Positions 31,603 to 37,990 of a stretch of 37,990 nt of DNA are shown piece by piece (the stretch's first letter is position 1; every line of letters begins with the position of its first letter). The notes below the pieces were generated by a model. That model was not told where the DNA came from. It did no database searches and worked only from the letters and a program-made list of their open reading frames with translations. Source of the stretch: Bradyrhizobium sp. LHD-71 (GTDB lineage Bacteria > Pseudomonadota > Alphaproteobacteria > Rhizobiales > Xanthobacteraceae); assembly GCF_031157255.1 (NCBI RefSeq), contig NZ_JAVIFX010000049.1, forward strand, positions 1 to 37,990. Direction: 5' to 3'. The position numbers and the translations under genes are program-made.

Positions 31603-32802
31603 ATGGCGGGCGGGGATAATGTCGACCAGGATGCACTTGCCGAGCAGTGGGGCGCATCCCTCGACCAGGAGGATCCGGAAGCTGCGGCAGCGGAAGCCGC
31701 CGCCAACGAGCTGTCCGAGGCCATGGCCGAGCAATGGGCCGCCATGGTTGATGACGGCAGCCGGAACCTGTCCAACAGGGCCTCCGCTGAACGCGTTCTG
31801 TCGCAGGAGGAAATCGACAACCTGCTCGGCTTCAGTGTCGGCGAGGTCAACCTCGACGACAATTCCGGCATTCGCGCCATCATCGACTCGGCGATGGTGT
31901 CTTATGAGCGCCTGCCGATGCTGGAAATCGTCTTCGACCGCCTGGTGCGGCTGATGACGACCTCGCTGCGCAACTTCACCTCGGACAACGTCGAAGTCTC
32001 GCTCGACCGCATCACCTCGGTGCGTTTCGGCGACTACATGAACTCCATACCGCTGCCGGCAGTGCTGGCCGTGTTCAAGGCGGAGGAGTGGGAGAATTTC
32101 GGGCTCGCCACGGTCGACTCCAGCCTGATCTATTCGATGATCGACGTGCTGCTCGGCGGACGCCGCGGCCAGACCTCGCTGCGCATCGAGGGCAGGCCTT
32201 ACACCACGATCGAAACAAACCTCGTCAAGCGCTTGATCGAAGTGGTGCTTGCCGACACCGAGCAGGCGTTCCGGCCGCTGTCGCCGGTGACGCTGACGAT
32301 CGACCGGCTGGAGACGAACCCGCGTTTTGCCGCGATCAGCCGCCCGGCCAATGCCGCCATCCTGGTGCGCCTGCGCATCGACATGGAGGACCGCGGCGGC
32401 AACGTCGAGCTCCTGCTTCCGTATGCGACCATCGAACCGATCCGCAACGTGCTGTTGCAGATGTTCATGGGCGAAAAGTTCGGACGCGATCCGATCTGGG
32501 AAGGGCACCTTGCGACCGAGATCGGCAAGGCGCAGATCGCGGTCGATGCCGTGCTGTACGAGGCGGAGATCCCGTTGCGCCAGCTGATGAAACTCGAAGT
32601 GGGCGACACGTTGCCGCTGGAGGTGCGTCCCGACGCGCTGGTGTCGGTGCGCCGCGGTGCGGTCACGCTCACGGAAGGCCGCATGGGTCGTGTCGGCGAC
32701 CGCGTCGCGATCCGTGTCACCAAGCCGTTGCGCAAGCCGCACACGACCTACGCGATGTTCGAGAAAGCCGACGAGACCACCAAGATGATGGAGGCGCAAT
32801 GA
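31603..32802 (+). CDS. fliM: Flagellar motor switch protein FliM
   Basis: FliM is the C-ring protein that binds CheY-P and sets rotation. The 399-residue protein has the middle domain (SVRFGDYMNSIPLPAVLAVF, SLIYSMIDVLLGG) and the C-terminal SpoA-type domain (LMKLEVGDTLPLEVRPDALV). The usual N-terminal motif LSQEEIDNLLG lies near residue 67 instead of at the very start. It is preceded by an extension holding two similar segments, ALAEQWGASLDQE and AMAEQWAAMVDDG. Its stop overlaps the next start by four bases (ATGA). Confidence 0.95.
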   Translation: MAGGDNVDQDALAEQWGASLDQEDPEAAAAEAAANELSEAMAEQWAAMVDDGSRNLSNRASAERVLSQEEIDNLLGFSVGEVNLDDNSGIRAIIDSAMVSYERLPMLEIVFDRLVRLMTTSLRNFTSDNVEVSLDRITSVRFGDYMNSIPLPAVLAVFKAEEWENFGLATVDSSLIYSMIDVLLGGRRGQTSLRIEGRPYTTIETNLVKRLIEVVLADTEQAFRPLSPVTLTIDRLETNPRFAAISRPANAAILVRLRIDMEDRGGNVELLLPYATIEPIRNVLLQMFMGEKFGRDPIWEGHLATEIGKAQIAVDAVLYEAEIPLRQLMKLEVGDTLPLEVRPDALVSVRRGAVTLTEGRMGRVGDRVAIRVTKPLRKPHTTYAMFEKADETTKMMEAQ

Positions 32803-33230
32803 ACCCGACCTTCGGACTTGTGATCGAAAGCCTGGTTGCAGCTTTGCTATTGCTGACAATCTGTTATTGCATCCTGCTGAACAAGCGGCTGAAACTGCTG
32901 CGCGCCGACGAGCAGTCGCTGAAGGCGACGATCGGCGAACTCATCACCGCCACCGAAATCGCCGAGCGTGCGATCGCCGGACTGAAGCTGACCGTGCGCG
33001 AATGCAACGACAATCTCGGCGGCCAGCTTGCGACGGCGTCGGACATGTGCGACCGCCTCGGCAAGCACGTGCAGACGGGTGAAACCGTGCTGCATCGCCT
33101 GTCGCGTATCGCCATCGCGGCGCGGGCGCAGCCGGAGACGACGGAGCCTCGGTCGAAGAGCGCCAAGGCCATCGTCGCCGCAGCGGAAGCCTTCACCGAG
33201 CGAACGAGGGCGAACGGTCTCGCCGCATGA
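32799..33230 (+). CDS. DUF6468-type membrane-anchored protein between fliM and motE
   Basis: This is a 143-residue protein with one N-terminal membrane segment (GLVIESLVAALLLLTICYCI) followed by a long helical, probably coiled-coil region (LNKRLKLLRADEQSLKATIG to LGKHVQTGETVLHRLS) and a short basic tail. It matches the DUF6468 proteins found between fliM and motE in alphaproteobacteria. Function is unknown. It overlaps fliM and motE by four bases on each side, so its product is made in step with both. Confidence 0.82.
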   Translation: MNPTFGLVIESLVAALLLLTICYCILLNKRLKLLRADEQSLKATIGELITATEIAERAIAGLKLTVRECNDNLGGQLATASDMCDRLGKHVQTGETVLHRLSRIAIAARAQPETTEPRSKSAKAIVAAAEAFTERTRANGLAA

Positions 33231-34003
33231 AACGCCGCCGCGACTTTCGCCTGATCCCGATCCTGCTGATCGCCATCGCCTGTCTCTCGGTGCTGAAGAT
33301 CGCGGGCCTGCTGCTCGACGGCGGCTATGTGCTGGTGGACGAGGGGCGGAGGCAACAGCTCCCTCAAAAGCTGTCATGGGCGCAGGAGACGCTGAACTAT
33401 CCCGTGCCGGGCGGAAAGGTCGAGACGATCGAGGTGACGGGCTCGGTGGACGCGCCGAAGAAGGACGCGCCGGCACAGGATCCGGCAAAAGGTTCGAGCG
33501 AAGCACGCCCCACCGAAGCCGTGGTGCCCGGCCAGATGTCTCCGACCGAACGCGCGGTGCTGGAGCGATTGCAGGAGCGGCGGCAGGAGCTGGAGGCCCG
33601 CGCACGCGAGGTGGACATCCGCGAGAGCCTGTTGAAGGCGGCCGAGAAGCGCATCGGAGAGAAGGTCGACGAGATGAAGGGCGTGGAGACGCGCATCTCG
33701 GCGGCGGCGCAGCAGAAGGAAGAAGCCGACAACGCGCGCTTCAAGGGCATCGTCACGATGTACGAGAACATGAAGCCGAAGGACGCGGGGCGGATCTTCG
33801 ATCGGCTCGACATGTCGGTGCTGATCGAGGTCGCGTCGCGGATGAAGCCGCAGAAGATGTCGGACATCCTGGCGCAGATGTCGCCCGAGGCGGCCGAAAA
33901 GCTGACGGTCGAGCTGGCGCGCCGCTCCGGCGGTATCGGCATGTCGGCTTCCATGTCGTCGCTGCCGAAGATCGAGGGCAGGCCGGCGAACGGCGCGCCG
34001 TGA
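33227..34003 (+). CDS. motE: MotE-like flagellar motility protein
   Basis: MotE is a periplasmic chaperone of the motor protein MotC in Sinorhizobium. The 258-residue protein has an N-terminal membrane segment or signal (FRLIPILLIAIACLSVLKIA), a Pro/Ala-rich linker, a coiled coil (ERAVLERLQERRQELEARAR to KRIGEKVDEM) and the C-terminal MgtE-N-like domain (IVTMYENMKPKDAGRIFDRL, then LAQMSPEAAEKLTVELARR). It overlaps the preceding gene by four bases. No motA, motB or motC gene lies in the window. Confidence 0.88.
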   Translation: MKRRRDFRLIPILLIAIACLSVLKIAGLLLDGGYVLVDEGRRQQLPQKLSWAQETLNYPVPGGKVETIEVTGSVDAPKKDAPAQDPAKGSSEARPTEAVVPGQMSPTERAVLERLQERRQELEARAREVDIRESLLKAAEKRIGEKVDEMKGVETRISAAAQQKEEADNARFKGIVTMYENMKPKDAGRIFDRLDMSVLIEVASRMKPQKMSDILAQMSPEAAEKLTVELARRSGGIGMSASMSSLPKIEGRPANGAP

Positions 34004-34037
34004 TCGTCGAACTCACTCCTGGACGCCGTGGTCATGG

Positions 34038-34057
34038 GTCCCTGCTTTCGCAGGGAC
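34038..34057 (+). terminator. Hairpin after motE
   Basis: GTCCCTGC at 34038-34045 pairs with GCAGGGAC at 34050-34057 around TTTC. There is no T tract. It may end the fliL-motE operon or be part of an intergenic repeat. Confidence 0.5.
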
Positions 34058-34073
34058 GACCGAGTGAGCGTCG

Positions 34074-34088
34074 TTAACAAAAGCTTAA
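34074..34088 (+). promoter_or_regulatory. CtrA-like box upstream of the TPR gene
   Basis: TTAACAAAAGCTTAA is a perfect TTAA-N7-TTAA. It lies about 70-84 bases before the start codon of the large TPR protein, in the only gap between it and motE. It suggests that this gene belongs to the CtrA-controlled motility set. Confidence 0.65.
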
Positions 34089-34157
34089 GCGCGCGACTCT
34101 AGGGTCTGTGCTGCAGGCGGCGGCGATAGCGCCATCAATGCAAGTAGATACGTCAGC

Positions 34158-37100
34158 ATGACGCGTGGGGGTCGTGGCGAATCCTGGTCGTGCGCTCGCT
34201 TCAATGCGGGCGCGCTTGCGCGTGCGTTCAGCAAGTCCCGTCTGGCCGGCTTTGCCCTCATCGCGGCGGGATGTCTCTTTGCAGCATCGGCGACGGCTCA
34301 GGTGACCGCGGCGCCGCCGACCAAGGGGACCGCGACGCTCACAAAATCCGGCGATTACGCGCGCCTGCTCATCAAGCTGCAGCGGCAGGTCGAGGCCGAG
34401 GTGCGCACCTCCGGCTCCATCGTCATCGTGCGCTTCGCGCAGGCGGTCGATGTCAATGTCGACAAGCTGTGGGAAGCTGCGCCCGAGTTCGTCAGCTCGG
34501 CGCGGACCGATCCCGACGGCAGCGCCATCAGGCTTGCGCTATCGCGCAAGGCGACCCCGAGCGTGATGGTGGCGGGCGAACGCCTGTTCATCGATTTCCT
34601 GCCCGATACCTGGACCGGCCCACCCCCGGCATTGCCGCCGGACGTCATCAAGGAGCTGGCCGAGCGGGCGAGGGCGGCCGAGAAGCTGCTGCAGCAGCGC
34701 GAGGCGGCGCTCGCAGCATCGAAGCGCCCGCCGATCCGCGTTCGTGCATCGAACCAGCCGACCTTCACACGCTACGTGTTCGAATTGCCGGAAGGCACGG
34801 GGGTCTCGACGATCCTGAACAAGGAGCGGTTGACGCTGAACTTCGATTCCGGCGTCTCGTTCGACCTTGCGGATGCGAAAGTCGCGGCAGCGCCGAACAT
34901 CACGTCGATTACGCAGAAGATCGATGGCGAAACCACTGTCGTCGATTTCACCCTGATCGGCGACGCGGACGTTCACTCCTTTCGGGAGGAGAGGAACTAC
35001 ATCGTCGACATCGGCCTGGTCAGGGATCAGCCGAAAAGCGATCCACTGAAGCCGCAGGCGCAAGCGCCGCCACAGTCGCCTCCCTCGCAGCCTGCCGGCA
35101 AGGTCGGCGGTCCCGAAGTCGCCGCCGCAGTCACTTCACCCGCGAAGCCCGTGCAGGTCGAGGCCGCACCGGTCCCGGTTGTGCCGCTGACGCTTGAACG
35201 CACCGAGGTCAAGCCCGACGCGGCGACGAAGAAACTCGCCCTGGCCAGCGCCGATCAGAGCGCACCGCTGATCACCGGCGATTCCACCGCGATCACGGTC
35301 CAGCGCAACAGTGAGCAATTGCGGCTGACGATCCCGTTTTTCGCTCCCACACCGGCGGCCGTCTTCACGCGGTCGGATGCGCTGTGGATGGTGTTCGACA
35401 GCGAGGCGCCGCTCGACGTCAGCCAGATCGATCGCGATGGCGGGCCGATCGTTCGCGACGTGCTGCGCATCCCGCTCCCACACGGGCAGGCCATCCGCCT
35501 CCGCCTCAACCGTCCGCAACTCGTCAGCGTGTCCGGTGAGGGACATTCCTGGGTGGTGCATGCGGCCGACGTTTCGCTGTCGCTGCCGCAGCCGCTGACT
35601 GCGCTTCGCAACATCGCCGAACCGGCACGCGCCAGCGTGACGGTGCCGCTGGCAGGGCCCGGGCGATTGCATCGACTTATGGATCCCGACGCGGGCGATG
35701 CGGTGCTTGCAGTTACGGCGTCCCTGCCGGCGCGCGGTTTCGTCAAGCGGCAGGATTTCGTGGAGTTCGCGTTGCTCGGCACCGTGCACGGGGTGGCGGT
35801 GCAATTGAAATCCGACGACGTGCAGGCCGAGCTCGCGCCGGACAAGCTGGTGATCGGGCGTCCCGGTGGGTTGACGCTGTCGGCGGCGGAGATGTCGGGC
35901 GAAGGGACGACGGCTGCGGCGAAGACGCTGCTCGACGTGCCGACCTGGCGCGACGACCGCGCGGGCAATTTCATTCAGCGCCGTGACGAGCTTTGGGCGG
36001 CGGCGGCGCAATCGGCCACGGAGGACCGCATCGACGCGCGGCTTGACCTGGCCCGGTTCTATCTGGCGAACGGCTTCTATCCGGAGGCCCGCGCGGTCAT
36101 CGACGCATTCCTCCGCGACGAGCCGCAGGCCGAGGAAGATTCCAACCTGCTCATCGTCCGGGCGCTGGCGAGCATTCTGTCGGGCGCGCCGGAGGAGGGA
36201 CTTAAAGGTCTGGCGAACCCCGCCGTGGGCACCGGCTACGACTCGCGCCTTTGGCGGGCCATGGCGCATGCGCGCCTCGGCAAATGGACGGAGGCGCGCG
36301 AGCTGTTCAAGGGCGTCGATTTCGCGATCGGCGCGCTGCCGCTGGAATTGCAGCGCGTCGCAATCGTCGACGCGCTGCGCGCCTCGCTCGAAGTCCGCGA
36401 CTATGCCGGCGTCTCGAGCCGCTTCAACGAGCTCGACATCGTCGGTGTCGCGCCGGACCAGCAAGGCTATCTGGCGCTGCTGCGCGGGCGGATGGCGCAG
36501 GCGCTCGGCCGCGAGAAGGATGCGCTGACTGAATACCGCAAAGCGATTGCGTCGCCGGATCGCATTTCAGCGTCGGAAGCAAAGCTTTATGAGGTCGAGC
36601 TTGCCCTGAAGCGCGGCGAGATGACGAACGAACAGGCGCTGGCGGACCTGGAGACGCTTGCCGTCACCTGGCGCGGAGATGCCGTCGAGATCAAGACGCT
36701 GCAACTGCTGGCGCGCCTTTACGAAAAGGAAGGCCGCTTTCGCGACGCCTTGATGGCGGCGCGCACAGCCACAAGCCTGCAGCCTGATGCGGACGTGACG
36801 CGGCAGATGCAGGATGACGCGTCAGCGCTGTTCGCGCAGCTCTTCATCAGCGAGCGGTCCGACATCATGGCGCCGGTGCAGGCGCTGGCGCTGTTCTACG
36901 AATTCCGCGAATTGACGCCGATCGGACGGCGCGGCGACGAGATGATACGCCGCCTGGCGGATCGGCTCGTCGCGGTCGACCTGCTCGATCAGGCGGCCGA
37001 GCTTCTGCAGTACCAGGTCGATCATCGGCTGGAAGGTTCGGCGCGCGCGCACGTCGCCTCGCGCCTGGCGATGATCTATCTCACCAACCGCAAGCCTGAC

Positions 37101-37712
37101 CGCGCGCTGGCTGCGCTGCGGGCCACACGCATTGCCGATCTTGCCGGCGAATTGCGACAGCAGCGGCTGCTGCTCGAGGCGCGCGCGCAAAGCGATGTTG
37201 GCCGGCACGAGCTTGCGCTCGACATCATCTCCAATCTGGCGGGACCTGAAGCGATCCGTCTGCGCTCCGACATCCACTGGGCTGCGCGGCGATGGCGCGA
37301 GTCCTCCGAGCAGCTCGAGCTGCTCTACGGCGAACGCTGGAAGGACTTTGCGCCGCTTTCTGCGCAGGAAAAGTCTGACATCGTTCGCGCCGCGATCGGA
37401 TATTCGCTGTCCGACGACGGCATCGGCCTGCACCGCCTGAAGGAGAAATACGCGGCCAAACTGGCGGAAGCCGACGACCGTGCGGCGTTTGACGCCGCAA
37501 CGAAACTCGCCACCGCCAACAGCGCCGATTTCGCGACGATCGCGCGCATGGCCGCCGCGGTAGATACCCTCGACGGCTTCCTGCGCGTCATGCGCCAGCG
37601 CTTCCCGGACTCTTCACGACCGCCGTCTCAAGCCGCAGCAAAGACGGACCCGAGCCCGACCGCCGGGCTGCCGGCGATCAAGGGGCTGAGGCGTGCGGAG
37701 GCGGGGCGCTAG
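34158..37712 (+). CDS. Large exported protein with AMIN-like modules and TPR repeats
   Basis: This is an 1184-residue protein. After a basic N-terminal stretch comes a signal or anchor (LAGFALIAAGCLFAASATAQ). Three beta-rich segments follow (about residues 65-152, 200-288 and 388-478), each with the pattern of a hydrophobic strand pair, then strands such as RLFIDFLPD, RLTLNFDSGV or ALWMVFDSEA; they look like AMIN-type modules. A Pro/Ala-rich linker lies at about 290-340. From about residue 630 to 1100 the protein is helical with TPR-type repeats (LARFYLANGFYPEARAVIDA, LARLYEKEGRFRDALMAART, ASRLAMIYLTNRKPDRALAA). A periplasmic or envelope scaffold is likely. It follows motE and has a perfect CtrA-like box. 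Its TAG stop is part of the repeat starting at 37709, so its C-terminus may have been altered by that insertion. Confidence 0.85.
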   Translation: MTRGGRGESWSCARFNAGALARAFSKSRLAGFALIAAGCLFAASATAQVTAAPPTKGTATLTKSGDYARLLIKLQRQVEAEVRTSGSIVIVRFAQAVDVNVDKLWEAAPEFVSSARTDPDGSAIRLALSRKATPSVMVAGERLFIDFLPDTWTGPPPALPPDVIKELAERARAAEKLLQQREAALAASKRPPIRVRASNQPTFTRYVFELPEGTGVSTILNKERLTLNFDSGVSFDLADAKVAAAPNITSITQKIDGETTVVDFTLIGDADVHSFREERNYIVDIGLVRDQPKSDPLKPQAQAPPQSPPSQPAGKVGGPEVAAAVTSPAKPVQVEAAPVPVVPLTLERTEVKPDAATKKLALASADQSAPLITGDSTAITVQRNSEQLRLTIPFFAPTPAAVFTRSDALWMVFDSEAPLDVSQIDRDGGPIVRDVLRIPLPHGQAIRLRLNRPQLVSVSGEGHSWVVHAADVSLSLPQPLTALRNIAEPARASVTVPLAGPGRLHRLMDPDAGDAVLAVTASLPARGFVKRQDFVEFALLGTVHGVAVQLKSDDVQAELAPDKLVIGRPGGLTLSAAEMSGEGTTAAAKTLLDVPTWRDDRAGNFIQRRDELWAAAAQSATEDRIDARLDLARFYLANGFYPEARAVIDAFLRDEPQAEEDSNLLIVRALASILSGAPEEGLKGLANPAVGTGYDSRLWRAMAHARLGKWTEARELFKGVDFAIGALPLELQRVAIVDALRASLEVRDYAGVSSRFNELDIVGVAPDQQGYLALLRGRMAQALGREKDALTEYRKAIASPDRISASEAKLYEVELALKRGEMTNEQALADLETLAVTWRGDAVEIKTLQLLARLYEKEGRFRDALMAARTATSLQPDADVTRQMQDDASALFAQLFISERSDIMAPVQALALFYEFRELTPIGRRGDEMIRRLADRLVAVDLLDQAAELLQYQVDHRLEGSARAHVASRLAMIYLTNRKPDRALAALRATRIADLAGELRQQRLLLEARAQSDVGRHELALDIISNLAGPEAIRLRSDIHWAARRWRESSEQLELLYGERWKDFAPLSAQEKSDIVRAAIGYSLSDDGIGLHRLKEKYAAKLAEADDRAAFDAATKLATANSADFATIARMAAAVDTLDGFLRVMRQRFPDSSRPPSQAAAKTDPSPTAGLPAIKGLRRAEAGR

Positions 37713-37876
37713 TGTCCCGAATCCGAAGTTCGCTATGCTTTGCAGCGAGCTCAGAGCGAACTTCGGCTTCGATCAGGACACTAGCAAATTTATGATTCTA
37801 GTGTCGTTTATGGATCAGAAATTCGCACGTTGGACTCGCGGCAACGATGGTGCGAATTTCTGATCCACGACACTAG
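37709..37876 (+). repeat. Composite double-hairpin repeat, copy 2
   Basis: The first hairpin (37709-37784) has outer arms CTAGTGTCC/GGACACTAG and inner stem CCGAAGTTCGCT. The second (37798-37876) has outer arms CTAGTGTCGT/ACGACACTAG, a TTAT bulge in the left arm and inner stem GGATCAGAAATTCGCAC. The spacer is CAAATTTATGATT. Inner stems share CCGAAGTTCGC and GAAATTC with the corresponding hairpins of copy 1, while outer stems differ but still pair. The left end provides the stop codon of the TPR gene and the right end touches the IS630-type element. Confidence 0.85.
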
Positions 37877-37882
37877 AGCATT

Positions 37883-37990
37883 TCACATTTTGACTGAAGC
37901 GTAACCGGCGTTGGCGAAGTAGTTGGCGCATTCGCGAGGCTGGATCGCCTCGCCGAGGTTGCCGATATGGCGCCAAGTGTCCTCGACGGT
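37883..37990 (-). CDS. IS630-family transposase, C-terminal end (cut by window edge)
   Basis: The minus strand encodes 35 codons open to the window edge, TVEDTWRHIGNLGEAIQPRE, then CANYFANAGYASVKM and a TGA stop. This is the typical C-terminus of IS630-type DDE transposases (the W-x-x-I-G-x-L and ECANYF...GYASV pattern). The body lies beyond the window. The element's end is probably at the TA of the CTAG at 37873-37876, seven bases after the stop. Whether the gene is intact cannot be seen. Confidence 0.8.
   Translation of the reverse strand, partial: TVEDTWRHIGNLGEAIQPRECANYFANAGYASVKM

Noticed and set aside
31438-32859. A 473-codon minus-strand frame opposite fliM
   Set aside because: It is antisense to an unmistakable fliM and has shadow-type composition.

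Overview
The window is about 38 kb of GC-rich alphaproteobacterial chromosome, most likely from Bradyrhizobium or a close relative (Nitrobacteraceae/Bradyrhizobiaceae). This rests on the FlbT/FlaF/FliX flagellar set, the CheL-type short FlgJ, the DUF6468-MotE pair, a DksA lacking most zinc ligands, and many palindromic intergenic repeats starting GTCATTGCGAG. No database search was possible, so the genus is an inference.

Layout. Positions 1-580 hold repeats and a hairpin but no convincing gene. At 585-2161 lies a lone phage terminase large-subunit gene broken by one frameshift. From 2404 to 16457 runs the distal half of a flagellar locus: flgE, flgK, flgL, flbT (reverse), two flagellins, flaF, a small unknown gene, flaG (reverse), flgN-like, flgJ/cheL and flgI (all reverse), and fliX divergent from flgI; dksA follows. 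From 17191 to 27252 the locus is interrupted by accessory genes: an MFS transporter, two small membrane proteins, a methyltransferase, a low-GC glycosyltransferase-like gene flanked by a partial duplication of the methyltransferase 3' end, and a copper/silver efflux set (Cys/His/Met-rich exported protein, CusB-like, CusA-like, CusF-like). From 27381 the flagellar genes resume: flgF-flgG-flgA-flgH in reverse, then fliL-fliM-DUF6468-motE forward and a large exported TPR protein. The right edge cuts an IS630-family transposase.

Control. The sequence shows the parts of a Caulobacter-type flagellar hierarchy. Good sigma-54 sites (GG-N10-GC) precede flgE, flgI and flgF, each with GGCAA/TTGCC palindromes resembling Caulobacter ftr elements (FlbD sites) roughly 85-135 bp upstream of the expected start. 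CtrA-like TTAA-N7-TTAA boxes precede fliX, the second flagellin and the TPR gene, with a less perfect one before fliL. fliX itself encodes the factor that couples flagellar assembly to FlbD in Caulobacter. flbT and flaF, the post-transcriptional regulators of flagellin, bracket the two flagellin genes.

Most unusual feature. Two dispersed copies (18542-18713 and 37709-37876, opposite orientation) of a composite element of about 170 bp. Each is a pair of 76-79 bp hairpins bounded by CTAGTG/CACTAG and joined by a related 13-14 nt spacer. Stem sequences differ between copies while pairing and bulge positions are kept. One copy supplies the stop codon of the TPR gene and abuts the IS630 transposase, whose family favours CTAG targets.
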